From assembly GCA_032164245.1 (NCBI GenBank), contig JAVMKO010000009.1:82068712-82132711 (forward strand): 64,000 bases of DNA, in the 5' to 3' direction. The notes beneath the pieces are model-generated. The model searched no databases, was not told where the DNA came from, and saw only the letters and a program-made list of their open reading frames with translations. The position numbers and the translations under genes are program-made. This stretch comes from Sternotherus odoratus (taxonomy: Eukaryota > Chordata > Testudines > Kinosternidae). Positions 24,471 through 36,182 of this stretch are shown piece by piece. Each line of letters starts with the position of its first letter. The first letter of the stretch is position 1.

Positions 24471-26314
24471 GCTGTCCCTGGGGTATGGTGAAGGGTGGTG
24501 GGGAGCCCAGGCTGCACGCAGGGGCCAGTGCCCCTTAGATGCAGGGGAGAGGGACGAGGGCACCCCGAGAGAGGGGACACAGGCTGCTGGGTGGGAGGAG
24601 CAGGTTCCTCCTCCCAGGCTTGAACGGTGGTAGCCAGAGCAGCAGCACAGGAAAGCAAGCTGGGTCTGGGTCTGTGCAGCTCCTGACACAGTGGGGCCCT
24701 GCTCCCTGCCTGGGGACCTAGCCCCTGTCACAAGACAAAAAGTGGCAGTCGGGCCTGGCCTCAAGTCACAGGGCGTCCCCGCCGACCCATCATCCTGCCC
24801 CATCAGGAAAGTGAAGCAGCCTTGAAGCCTGTCCCACTCCAGGCACCTACTCGCCCCAGAATATGCACAGGCCTTGCTGGTGTTTGCCAGGGATGCCATA
24901 ACAGGACTTCAATCTCATGAAACAGATTCCATGTGTTTAACAGACGTAGTCCTGCCATCTGTGCCCAGGCTGCGTGATTCTAGGCTGGCTATTCAGCAAG
25001 GTAGCACAGGCCCATTGGCTATAATGCCGGGGGTCATTTAGCCAATTCAGTTACAGCAGGCGTGAAACCATCGGCCTTACTGGAACCGGAATACATTCAT
25101 TTTCTACTATTCCCAAATACTTCTTTTCCTAGCACTCTCTTGCAAGGAGATGCAGTGCAAACAAACAGTGTATTCCCTCACGGAGGGGAATGTATCTGAC
25201 TCAGCCATCAGCCTCCACTGCCCATCCAAACATACACTAAAACTTTTACTGATGGTCCAGTTGCTTTATGTTTCATCCTTGGATTGGTATTCAGAGTTTC
25301 CAGTCTAGAGAAATATATGTTGTTTAAATAAGAAGCACGTAGGGAATGAACAAATCCAGACTAAAGAGAGCGCAGCATAAACAAAACTCAGAGGTGGAGG
25401 GATATTTTTTCAGATGGTCTACTTAACTCATTAAAAGGAACAGTATCAGGTTAACAACAGATCATGTCTGTTTAAACAAATCTCCTTACCCATGTTACTG
25501 CCACCACCTTTGATCATTAAATCTGAAGACATCGACATTTGCTTTTTGCTATTTATTCTGCTTGTTTTCCACTTGCCTTTCACCCAAGTTGGGCTATAAA
25601 AATACACTTGTCACGTTCACTTTTGTGAAAGTTTCCCTTTGTGGAGCTCATTTTGCTGGTGGCAGGGTGCATGGAACTTCGTGTTTCATTTCTCTTCTGA
25701 AAAATCTTTTTTAGTGCACCAGGGAGTCATGGGCCTTCTGACAATCAAGAGGATGGCAGAGGGGCCTGTTGGCTAAGGCTGGGACTCAGGGGAACATTGA
25801 AGGAGTGGGGCCCAGGTTTTCCTGGAGGGGTGTTTGTTCATCTAGTAAAAGGAAACTGAAATATTGCCATACTGTCAAAACACACTCTTCAGAGTAGCAT
25901 TTGCATTTTCGGAGCCTTCATTTTACTATAATTCTTCATAAAAGTGGGGGGGGGGGGACTTTTGCAGAGTCTACTCACCCACCCAGTCTCAATTTAACAG
26001 GATTCCTAGCATGCTAGAGAACATGCATTAATTGTGATGATTGATGGTTCAAGGCCCCAGTTCTCCTTGCTGAGAACACCATTTGTCACACACACATAAA
26101 ATATGACTGTTTGAAATACCAACATCTTTCATACCATAGATAAACTGAAATATAACATTCTAGAATCTAGAGGGTAGAAATTGTGTATTTTAACTTGTAA
26201 CATGGTGGAATAACTCAGCAGGAACAAAATAAATATGTAGTCAGTAATGAACTTTTCTCAAGGATTACTGGCTGATGAGAAGTCAAAATAAATTGAAAAG
26301 ATTAACAAAAAACT
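24471..26314. other. No gene recognised
   Basis: The flank of the CpG island is moderately GC-rich until 24.9 kb, then ordinary AT-rich DNA with a G run at 25947-25957. No exon with supporting splice sites and a family match was seen. Confidence 0.4.
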
Positions 26315-26560
26315 CCCCTAGCCTGTCTTTATTCTGGCTTCCCATATCCAATCAGGTTCAAGGTCTCAGTTCTTACCTTCAAGTCACTCAATGACCTGGG
26401 CCAAAGCTATCTAAATGATCAGCTAGCTCTCTGGTATAAAAACTCTGATGAACAATTCCCCTCCTCTGGCACCATGGAACTCTCCACTGTAACTCTCCAC
26501 AGCTTGTCTGTGTGGGAACCAGAACTTTCTCGAGGGTCAGTCCAATGAACTCCCCCAGGA
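26315..26560 (+). mobile_element. L2-like LINE relic (reverse transcriptase 3' part)
   Basis: Broken frames read FKVSVLTFKSLNDLGQSYLN, close to the L2/CR1-clade motif around FKV-LTFKALHGLAP-YL. Frameshifts interrupt it. The fragment is short and diverged. Confidence 0.5.
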
Positions 26561-26687
26561 ATGAAGGACCATCACAAACCACACCAACTTCCACTCTAGT
26601 TCAAGGCATATTGCGTTGACTTTGTCTTCTCTAACATGAATACACAGCTGCCTGTACATTAAAAAGAAACACCCACAAAAACAAAAG

Positions 26688-26765
26688 CAACAAAGAGTCT
26701 TGTAGCACCTTAAAGACTAACAGATCTTAGGGATCATAAGTTTTCGTGGTCTTAAGACCCACAAA
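26688..26765 (+). mobile_element. SINE fragment
   Basis: AACAAAGAGTCTTGTAGCAC CTTAAAGACTAACAGATC and a following AAGTTTTCGTGG match the SINE body also found at 39052-39105. Confidence 0.75.
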
Positions 26766-27462
26766 AACAAGACACTCCACTCCACACTCTTCTCATCCTG
26801 GGGAAAGGATGAGAGAACAAATAATAAGTGACAGACATTAATCACTTTGCTGAATGCACGATTGAAATGCACTGAGATACTATGGTCATGAATGTGATAT
26901 AAAAACCTATATAAAACAGAACCACTGGTCTCAGGTCATTATATCCTTCCCTGTTCCCTTGCCTCCATCATCTCTGGACAGTAATCTTAAATTGTAAATG
27001 CTAGCTGTAGACGATTCCACTCTTAACACAATGTGTCTGCTCAGCTCATATCTTCAGTAGGCTTGCAATATATTTAGAGTTACCTCTGTGAGTGTGGAGC
27101 ACATAGCTGGCCTGTTGATGGGCTCTTTGCTTTATTCAGAGTATTATACATCAGATTAGTAGTTTTAGGGGAGGAAAATCCTGTCTTTAAATCTGTAATC
27201 AGAGCAGAACTGTTTCCTGCACTCACAGTTGTTTAACTTAAAATCATATTTACTGGAGTACTGGGATAACAGATCTCTATTTAGTGGATCTATGTAACAT
27301 ACTCGATGTTAATATCGCAGCTTGCCAGTGATTACATTTAATTGAAATGTTACTTTTGATTTATTCGTTGTTCATCATAGGTTTATGTTTAAGGCTCCAA
27401 AACTGAAATCAAATGCACATGGGTGGTCCCTGATACCCACATCCACATCCACTGCTTTCATT

Positions 27463-27557
27463 TAGGGTGACCAGATTTTTGTGTCTCTCTCTTACATAAG
27501 CTCCTGTCATCCCTCACCCCCGTCCCATTTTTTCACACTTGCTGTCTGGTCATCCTA
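27463..27557 (+). mobile_element. hAT MITE, TAGGGTGACCAGA family, short copy
   Basis: The termini are TAGGGTGACCAGATTTTT and CTGTCTGGTCATCCTA. CTTTCATT (27455-27462) and ATTTCATT (27558-27565) are a 7/8 target duplication. Confidence 0.8.
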
Positions 27558-28540
27558 ATTTCATTGGACAGCATCACTGGCATGAGAGCCCGTCCACACT
27601 GAAGCAATTGCAAAGTGTACGAATCCAGTTCTGGAACCACGTACGCCCAGGCAACTGCAAGTAGCCCAACTCACTAGCCTGAATTAAGACAATTTGTGGT
27701 TTTCAGGATCTGACCCTAAATCTGTAAATTGAAATAGCTAATAGAGTTGACAAGAAGAAATATTTAAATACTCATACTATAAATTCATTTATTACTGTGA
27801 TCTTAATTTACTTCTAGAAAAGGCATGAATTGATTTAGTGAGGGACAGCAAACAGCTAAAAAAATGAAAAGGCATTTAGATGAATCATCTTTTAATTTTA
27901 AATAGGAAATATTTTCCTATTACATTTTCACATACAGAGGTTTCTCTGGAATCAGTGTAAGTGAATTATACTCAACAGGAATAAAGAGTAAAAACTGCAC
28001 AGTAAATTTCAGACATAGTAAGACAGGTCTGAGTCACTCTGGTGCTATGGTGCTTACTTGCCGAAAAATAAGCATTCGTTGTGTTTACTGATTTTTGGCA
28101 AATGTAATAAAAATGGAGACAAATGAATCCTTGACTTGTTAGCCAAACAAGAATGAGCTATGAGCACGGTGACTTGACACCGATTCAGTTGTTTGAGTCA
28201 TTGAGAAGCTAACTGCAGGAGAATGCTTTATTTGGAAATCCTGGAGCTTGGAGAGATGACAAAGAGGGCTACTTTTCTACAAAGTGCTACATGGAACCCC
28301 AAGTAGCAGCATGTGCCACCTGGAGGCGCATTAATGAGGCTCGCGCCAGTGGCAGGGAGAATATTTCATCCATTCAGATCAAGGGACTTGAAAGCTGAGG
28401 TGTGAAAAATCACAAAGAATAGGGGGGGAAATATAGCCCATGCACATATACTTCACTAAGGCCCTGTCAGCACCGCCGGGGCAGAGGCAGGTTGGAGCAG
28501 GGGCTGTCTGGCGAGGAAACAGGCACAGTCTACTCCAGAC

Positions 28541-29086
28541 CAGTGGTTCTCAAACTTTTTGTAGTGGTGACCCCTTTCCCACACCGGGCCTCTAAGCGCG
28601 ACCCCCCCTAGGGGTCGGGGAGGTGTGCCTGCAGCCCACTACGGCAGGGGCTGAGATGGGGGGGTTCCAGCAGCCCCCCCGAGGCCAGTGGGGGGGGGGG
28701 TTCCAGCAGCCCCACGGAGGCACCGGCAGCCCATGGCGGCAGGGGCCGGGCTCACGGGGGTGCCAGAAGCCCACCTCTGCAGGGGCTGGGTTGGGCACAT
28801 GGCCGTGCTGGCAGCCCACTGCAGCAGGAGCCATGGCCCGGACCGGGCTCGCGGGGCCACCAGCAGCCCGCCGCGACAGGAGCTGCGGCCAGGACCAACC
28901 TTATGGGGTCGCCGGCAGCCCGCAGAGTCAGGGGCATGGGCTGCCTCCAGCAGCAGGGGCTGGAGGCTGGCAGCCCGTGGCAGCGGCATTGTTCGGGGCC
29001 GGCTGCTGGCAGCTGGGGCTCGCAACCCCCACAGAACTGGCTCGCAACCCCCAGAGGGGTCCCGACCCCCACTCTGGGAACCAATG
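28541..29086 (+). mobile_element. hAT non-autonomous element with GC-rich tandem repeat core
   Basis: The left end is CAGTGGTTCTCAAACTTTTT and the right end TCTGGGAACCAATG. CTCCAGAC (28533-28540) and CTCTAGAC (29087-29094) are a 7/8 target duplication. The core is a GC-rich tandem array with units around CAGCAGCCC and GGGGCTGG, which explains the long proline/glycine-rich frames on both strands. Confidence 0.85.
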
Positions 29087-30666
29087 CTCTAGACCAATCT
29101 GTCAGAACTAGCAGCCAAGGAGTGACACTGAGCAGACCGGAGAGACTCTGCTTCCTTTAGGAGCCTATTTACCTGCCTTGGGATCCTCTGGGTGGGTCCT
29201 CACCTGTGGATTGACTGAACCCCGGTTGAATGGTGGGCGTATGTCAAGACCTGCAGGTAATTGCCTTTGATTACTCATCACACTCCGGCTCTGATATGAC
29301 TCATCACAGCCCCTATTCCTCTAAACCCGTTGTTCCCAACGTGGGGCACACGCCCCACAGGGGGGCAATTTGATTTTTAAGGGGGGCAATTCGAGAATGA
29401 GTTATTAACAGTGATTTTTTTGCATTTCTTATGGTTCTAGGGGCCTCATATACCGCCGATGCCCCCACCCCTGGCGGCCACTTGGAGGGGATCTGCACTC
29501 CGAGTGCAAACCATTTGCACTTAAGTGTAATCTGCCCACGTGCACGCTTTTGCTTATGCCCGGTGTATCACCATCATCATCACAACCATCAAAGTGCATT
29601 TCACTTCATAAGTTTTTCTCACATTTATTTCTTTCAGTCATAAACCCTATGCATAAAACAAGTAGTGCAAGCAAGAAAAAAGTTAGTATTCAGAGGAATA
29701 TTTAAAATTTGGTTTCATACCCGCTATCCATGATGGCCTCTTATGCCAACAATGCTTGACCAACGAATCAATGAAACGAGGTTGTCTTGAGGTGCATTTG
29801 CAGGCGAAACATGGTGCATATGTAAATTCAGATTTAAATTACTTCAAGTCTTTAAAGGAGAAGTTTGAAAAAAAGATCAACAATAAAGTCTCTGTTCACT
29901 GCACAAACTGTTACTGTCAGTCGTACTCTTGAGGTTAGTTATGAAATTTCTTTACTCATTGCTAAATCTGGAAAAAATCATATTATAGGGGAGGATTTAA
30001 TTAAACCATCAATATCAGCATTTCTTAAAACAGTTCTGGAAAAACATGACAAAGATGTGAAAGCCATGCCACTCAGTAACAATACTGTTAGCAGAAGAAT
30101 AGATGAAATGAGTGAAGATATTGAAACACAACTTGTTGAAAATCTGAAATCAAGAAAATTCTCAGTACAAATGGATGAATCAACTCTGAGAGACAGTGAG
30201 GCCGTTTTGCTAACCTATGTAAGATATATTGATAAAGGTGAATTTGCTGAAGAAATGTTATTCTGCAAATCATTAGAGAGCACCGCTACTGCCACTGATA
30301 TATATAATAAGCTAAAAAATTACTTAGATGTCAATAACATATCAATGGAAAACATAACATCTTGTGCTGCAGATGGTGCTCCTGTTATGATGGACAAGAA
30401 AAATGGCTGCTTAAAATTGATGAAAGATGAGAATCCAGAAATGCTTCTTGTGCACTGTGTTATCCATAGCGAGAACTTAGTGTCCAAAAATATTTCTCCT
30501 GTTCTTAATGAGGTACTAAAATCAGTTATAAAATGTATCAATGCTATCAAAGCCAAATGTGAGCATCTCTTCAAGCTATTTTGTGAAGATAAAAATGCAG
30601 ACCATGTGAGACTTTTACTTCACACTGAGGTAAGGTGGCTCTCAAAGGGGAATTGCTTGAAAAGAT

Positions 30667-31704
30667 TCATGGCGAGCGGCGGTGCCGTCTGGATGTGGAG
30701 CGCCGATGTCTGCGGTGCCGCGACGACGAACGGTGCCGAGGAGATCGGTGCCGTGTCGATCGTGACCGGTGCCGCGACGACGAGCGGTGCCGGGAAGATG
30801 AGCGGCTCGGCGAACGGCGTCCAGAGCGGCCCCTGTGGCAGCTGACGGACCGGTGCCGGGAGTGCGACCGGTGCCGGGAGTACGACCGGCGTCTGTCCGT
30901 GCGGGAGTGCCGGGACTCCGACCGGCGCCAGGACTCAGACCGGCGGCCGGAGCGCGATCGGCCATGAGGAGACCCGGAGCATGGTCTCAACTCATTGCGG
31001 CGCCGAGACTGCGACCGGTGCCGGGAAGCTGACCGGTACCGGGAGTTAGATCGGCGCCGCGAGATCGATCGGCGTCCGTGCCCCACCGGGCTTCGAGCCG
31101 CGATCTCCGTCACGGTCATGGGCGGCTTGCCCCTAGACCGGACAGGTTGCTGAGGGGTGTCCTCTGAGAGCAACCTCCTCGCAGCAGCGAACGCCTCCGG
31201 CGTGGAGGGAAGCTGCTGCGGAATCGGCACCCTGAGTGGCGAGACCACTGGCACCGGACTCGACGGGGCCTCCTGCGGCGCCGGAGTCGTCGGTGCGGGT
31301 GCGGGCGGCTGTGCCTCTGGTCGGCTCCCCGGCGGCGACCGTGGGCGCGTGAGCGGTGCCGGAGGCTGCACGCGGTCCGGTGCCGATGCTGGGCGCGGTT
31401 CCGAGTCCTTCCTGCGCTTAGCGCTGGGGGAGCGCGACCGGTGCCGAGGCTTTGCTTTCGCCGGCTTGGGTGCGGGGCCCGGTGCCGCACTCGAGTCCGG
31501 AGTGAGGGCCGCCTCTAACAGGATCTGCCGCAGGCGGGATTCTCTGTCCTTGCGGGTCCTGGGTTTAAAGGCCCTGCAGATCTTGCAGGAGTCTGCCAAG
31601 TGCGCTTCCCCGAGGCACTTAAGGCACTTGGAGTGTGGGTCCCCCGCAGGCATGGGCTTCCCACACTCCGCACATGGCTTGAATCCCGGAGCCTTGGATG
31701 ACAT
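30667..31704 (-). CDS. Retroelement gag-like SR-rich ORF, 3'-truncated
   Basis: The 345-codon frame starts with a Cys/His cluster (CAECGKPMPAGDPHSKCLKC, then CKICRAF) typical of gag-like proteins of this retroelement group. A proline-rich middle and a C-terminal array of Arg-Ser dipeptides (about residues 220-345) follow. The stop codon overlaps the junction with the hAT sequence, so the natural C-terminus is lost. The SR array is encoded by a GC-rich tandem repeat. It could be mistaken for a splicing-factor gene, but its position inside a transposon argues against that. Confidence 0.65.
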   Translation of the reverse strand: MSSKAPGFKPCAECGKPMPAGDPHSKCLKCLGEAHLADSCKICRAFKPRTRKDRESRLRQILLEAALTPDSSAAPGPAPKPAKAKPRHRSRSPSAKRRKDSEPRPASAPDRVQPPAPLTRPRSPPGSRPEAQPPAPAPTTPAPQEAPSSPVPVVSPLRVPIPQQLPSTPEAFAAARRLLSEDTPQQPVRSRGKPPMTVTEIAARSPVGHGRRSISRRRSNSRYRSASRHRSQSRRRNELRPCSGSPHGRSRSGRRSESWRRSESRHSRTDRRRSYSRHRSHSRHRSVSCHRGRSGRRSPSRSSSRHRSSSRHRSRSTRHRSPRHRSSSRHRRHRRSTSRRHRRSP

Positions 31705-32056
31705 GGCTCCGGTGGCAGGGAAATCCCCTGCACCTAACTATTTACACTATAACTACTTAACAACTACTTAACAACTACTTAACAACAACTATTAATGAGA
31801 ACAATAGGAATAACAGCTAGGAGATAAGGAGGACGCTCAAGAGCAGTACTCCTGTTCCGACTACCAGCGCGAGCGGTGAAGAAGGAACTGGGGGCCAGAC
31901 TGTGTCGCAGGGGTACTTATAGAGTGCCTCAGTGGCGCCACTCCAGGGGGCTCCCTGCTCGCCCAGTCTGCAGCTAGGGGAAAAATCTGCCCGGCAACCA
32001 GGCCCGCAGCGCGTGCCTGACCTATAGTGGAATGGATGTGAGCAATCACTCGAAGA
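30670..32056 (-). mobile_element. Retroelement fragment nested in the hAT transposase
   Basis: The insert reads right to left. Its 5' end (right) has the sequence TTCTTCTTCGAGTGATTGCT, which I associate with a very common turtle retroelement terminus, then a TATA-like CTCTATAAGTACC near 31917, then a gag-like ORF. The left end stops inside the ORF at the hAT junction. The class (DIRS-like or LTR/Gypsy-like) is not decided because no reverse transcriptase or recombinase part is present. Confidence 0.7.
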
Positions 32057-34213
32057 AGAACTATTTGATGTTCTTAGTGACTTCTTAAGTGACAAGCCTG
32101 AAATGAAGCACCTGCTAACCGTTGATGGTAAAGCATTTGTGAGTTATTTAGCAGATATCTTTGAAAAACTGAATATGTTGAATAAACAACTTCAAGGAAC
32201 AAATAAAACTCTTGTTGATTCAAAGGTGAAGATATTTGGCTTCCTTACATTTATAGAGTTATGTCAAAAACATATTTCTGACAAAAAATTTTGACCTGTT
32301 TCATTGGCTAAAAAAATGTGAGGTGACTGATGCTGCTGTACTTGTCATTGTGGATCATCTGAAAATATTGGCCTCTGATTTGAAAGAAAGATTTTCTGAT
32401 TTAAAACAAATTGATTTTCCAACATGGGTGATGCAGCCAGTGCTAGTGGATCTGTCTGATGTTTCAATGCAGTACCAAGAAGAACTCTCGGAAATGCAAA
32501 ATGATGAGTCAGTTAAAACTTTATTCAATATAAAAGGAGCGATGGCATGGCTTTGTGATGAGACAGAAACCAAATACCCAAATTCAACCAACTTTGCAAG
32601 AAAACTGTTGTTACCGTTCCCATCTTCATATTTAGCTGAATGTGGCTTTAGTGCTGTAAATGATTTGCTACTGAAGAAAAGAAATCGACTGGATATCACT
32701 AAACGAGGAGATTTGAGACTGAAGCTGACTAAATTGGTGCCTAATATAAAATCTCTCTGCAGCAGGCATCAAGCACAAGGATCTCACTAAATTTAGTCTA
32801 CTTATCTTGAGGTGAGCTCAAATTGTATTTTGAATTTTTTAGGTACCTTTATTTTATTGTATAGTAATTAAAATGATCAAAGTATTACAGAAAAAGCTTC
32901 CATTAAAATTATTTTATATTTATGCATTTCAGTTCTCTATTATATGTTTTGAAACTTTGTTTGCTATTTTTTCATATCACTTCATATTATTATTATTTTT
33001 TTAACAATTTCTTAGTGATTTCTTCCTCAGTACTTCAACTGTCCTTTCATTCTTTTATTTTTCTCTTTCATAGATGCCATGTTCTTTGGAAGCTTGTTTA
33101 GACCAAGTTAATGGTCTTTTAGGCTTCCTCCATGTGAATAGGAGTTCACTTTTTGAATAATAAGAATTATGTGTCACGGGGTGGGGGGGGCATCAGGATT
33201 TTAGAGATGCTTAGGTGGGGCATGGCCAAAAAAAGGTTGGGAACCACTGCTAAACATTTACAGTCACATATTACTTTACTTACATGAGTAGTGCCATTGA
33301 CTTCAATAGGATTACTCATATAATTAGGGTTACACCTGCCTGTAAGTAGTCACAAGATCAGGATCTAAGTCTCTACAGTCCTTAGCATCAAAGCAGTACC
33401 AATCGGAGATGACAAGAAGTCATCACAAGGGTATCCGATTAACATGAGAATGATCTTCAATGTATATCACCTCTTTCATTTCAAAAGGACTCCACTGTAC
33501 TTTGCAAGTCTGTACATATTATACACAGGGATGTTTTTCTGTCACTGAATTGCAGCCACTTCTTGGGTGAAACACAGTAGCAGCTTCAATGATATACAGC
33601 AATACTACACAATGGTTTAAGACAAGAAATGAGGAATGGCTTTTCTAGTTAGCAGTCAAGAGGATTCAGTTACACAAGTTGGACACCAAGGCTAACACTC
33701 CTACTCTTAGGGAAAAATATACCATGGACCAGGAAGACAGGACTCTAATTTCAGACCTCGTCTGAAACACAGCACCTCCTAAAATACCATACTAATTAAC
33801 TGGTTCCGTGCTAACTCAGACCACCACCTGCTGAATCACCAAAGCACCCTCTTGTAGCATGTAGGAGCTTCGTAGAAGTCTCCTCCTCCAAGTACTGGGC
33901 CAGGCTAACTCTGCTTGGCTTGATGCTGTCACTCACAAGGTAGCACAGCCCATAAGAATTCTAACATCACTGATAGGGAAATCTCTTGATGTAATTATTT
34001 TAATACGATGCGGAGCAGTGTCATATTTATTTGCCATCAGTGAAAAACAAGAATCCACATGCTGTTATTGGTCCTCATTCCAAAAAGGCTGGAAGTAGGA
34101 GACAATCACATTTGAAGGTTGGTCTCCTGAGATTTCAGAGAAACAGTCTGAACTTCCCTTTGTCTCTGCGCTTCTTCAGGAATTTCACCCTTATTTCTCA
34201 GACCTCCTATAAC

Positions 34214-34364
34214 TAGGGTGACGAGATGTCCTGATATTATCGGGGCCATCCCAATATTAGGGACTTTGCCTTATTATAGAGGCAACTAACTCCTCCCAGA
34301 CCTTCCCCTCTACACACACATAAAACATGATTTGATTTTTCACACTTGCTGTGTGGTCACCCTA
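34214..34364 (+). mobile_element. hAT MITE, TAGGGTGACCAGA family
   Basis: The ends are TAGGGTGACGAGATGTCC and TGTGTGGTCACCCTA. CCTATAAC (34206-34213) and CCTGTAAT (34365-34372) are a 6/8 target duplication. Confidence 0.75.
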
Positions 34365-34372
34365 CCTGTAAT

Positions 34373-35196
34373 ACCAACCTGCCCAGGACAAAAACACAGT
34401 ATCACCTTCCCTTTGGCATGGTCAGTATTAAACACTTACCAGGCTCAAGGGACAGTCAGAATAAAACCTGTGAATCACTGAACTATCCTGCCATTTTCTT
34501 TATTGCAAAAAAAAGAGGATTGTCCTCAAATGTTGTCATGCTGACTAAGTCACACTGCCATGGAAATACGTACACAAAACTCCTAGAGGACAAACTGATT
34601 ATCTTTCAGGGTATTAGCAAAATTTACCAAGCCATCAATTTGCTAGAAAAGCTGAAAGGAAACATTCACAATCATTTCTCACAGGGACCAAGCACCAAGG
34701 GTGGAGTTGTTGGATTTTATGACAATGTGATTAAAGCATCCGTGATGTAACACTTTTTCCATGGAGTTTAAACACATAAGTACACTGTTTTCCAAGTTGT
34801 TCTAAGCTAGTGCATCACAGCTTGTAAATCATGTTTTGCTGGGATGTTGTGACCCTCAAATGAGAGGAGTTAAACAGCCTAAGTGCAAAAAACTACTATT
34901 ATGAATATTATATGGTGTCGTTACCAAGACAATGTTCAGTCTTGAATATTCAGCCTATTTTAGAGATATAGATTCACCCTGGGAAATACCCAGATGACCT
35001 CTCTATGATTTAATGACATACAGAGCCCTGTAAAACAAAGGGAATTTGGTGACATCTTTCCTGGGGATGGTGCAAAACAGAGACTGGAGAGCCATATCCT
35101 GCTGTCATTTAAGTCAATGGCTAAACACGCATGGATTTCAATGGGAGCAGCTTTGGGCCCTGAAGTTTAGCATAGGTAAGAGAAGCAAGGTTACAT
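34373..35196. other. No gene recognised
   Basis: AT-rich sequence with no exon, domain or repeat landmark that I recognise. A 134-codon frame at 34346-34750 overlaps the MITE end and has no family features. Confidence 0.4.
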
Positions 35197-35226
35197 GCAC
35201 ACACACGCACACACACACACACACAC
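35197..35226. repeat. (CA)n microsatellite
   Basis: About fifteen CA units with one CGCA interruption. Confidence 0.95.
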
Positions 35227-35734
35227 AGCCAAGGAATCAAGTCACATTTAAGTTTATAATAGAAGTTACCATGATACTGGCAGAACCTTGCTCGTTTGCA
35301 ATAACGCCTGTGAGTTGCACCACAAATTACAATGTTTGTGAATTAGAGCCAAAATTGTTTCTTGCCCACATTCCATTCCGTTCTGTTCTCTTCAGCAGGG
35401 TGTAACAGGCTGCAAATGGAAGTAGGAATGATCAAAATAAGGTTGTCACATCACCAAAGTCCCCTCACCCACACACAATCATTTTAATCATTGTAGGTCT
35501 ATTACCCCATAATTTGACATTCCTGCATTTACCCTAGCACTTGACAGTACTGCAGCCAGCCAGTTTGTATGGTCAGCCACTGCCGGCTGAAAACCACACA
35601 TCACATAGCTAGGAATAATCTTCGGTCTTTGTGAGACAAGGTTAGACAGCTGCATACTTGCAGTTTGTTAATCAGAATGGGAGGATGGGGCCGAAAGCTA
35701 TGGAAGAGAGTGAATAGCAACCTTGGTTTTCGGT

Positions 35735-36182
35735 GTCCCTGATATATTGTTGTTCTTGCTGGAAATACAAGAAATGTTTTGAGATAATGTGTAGTTTGTT
35801 GAAATTAGGAGAATTGGTGACACAGTAGAGGTTATTATGCTGACCCACTAGGAGTCACTATAGGTTATGTGCTTTGTTAGAGTTAGCTATAAAGACTAGG
35901 TAAAAGTAAATACTTTGGAGCAGTCAGAGGGAGCTTTTCTTCAGGCAAGGAACTGACATCTAAACTCCCCATCAGCTGGATGGAAAGAGCGCCCGGCTGG
36001 AAGCCCAGCTGGTGGTCACTGGAAATCATTTCAGACTGTGGGTAACTATATCTGGGATGTCCTAAACCTACTGCATGTGCACTTCATATCTAATAAATAA
36101 TAGTTTTAGATAAGCGCACACCTGCTTGTATCAATCATTTATCAGACAGAAGTGCTGTGTTCCCATTGATTTATTCCTGACA
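35735..36182 (+). mobile_element. Possible solo LTR
   Basis: A TATA-like GCTATAAAGAC (35887) is followed about 200 bases later by AATAAATAATAG (36092) and the segment ends ATTTATTCCTGACA. The spacing of TATA, poly(A) signal and CA end is LTR-like. No second LTR, internal region or clear target duplication was found, and the left edge is uncertain. Confidence 0.4.

Larger units (their letters stand above)
29642..32790 (+). pseudogene. hAT transposase pseudogene (BED-finger/ZBED-like), interrupted
   Basis: A degraded BED-type zinc finger region is readable from about 29710 (CQQCLTNESMKRG then HLQAKHG). The main frame 29865-30666 follows with the core motifs QMDESTLRDSEAVLLTYVRY, SCAADGAPVMM and LLHTEVRWLSKGNC. 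The frame resumes at about 32058 (ELFDVLSDFLSDKPEMKHLL), shifts near 32290 by one extra T, and continues at 32296-32790 with the C-terminal dimerisation-type region (FARKLLLPFPSSYLAECGFS, LLLKKRNRLD). The RNase-H-like transposase would be non-functional because of the insertion and frameshift. Its closest relatives, from memory, are Charlie/ZBED5-like proteins. Confidence 0.88.
29327..33249 (+). mobile_element. Autonomous-type hAT transposon, dead, with nested retroelement
   Basis: The ends are CCGTTGTTCCCAAC and GTTGGGAACCACTG, imperfect inverted repeats. CTAAAC lies immediately outside both ends (29321-29326 and 33250-33255), most of an 8-bp duplication. Between them lies a hAT transposase gene broken by a 1.39-kb insertion at about 30670-32056 and by a frameshift near 32290. 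Confidence 0.85.

Noticed and set aside
24182..24658. Long Pro/Arg/Ala-rich frames on both strands of the CpG island
   Set aside because: They follow from GC-rich, stop-poor composition; overlapping frames of equal length exist on both strands and none has a domain.
28623..29111. 162-codon frame with Gly/Gln/Pro-rich protein
   Set aside because: It is the translation of a GC-rich tandem array within a hAT element that has its own target duplication.
30667..31704. Host SR splicing factor
   Set aside because: The ORF is intronless, starts with a gag-like Cys/His cluster, and is embedded in a retroelement inside a hAT transposase.
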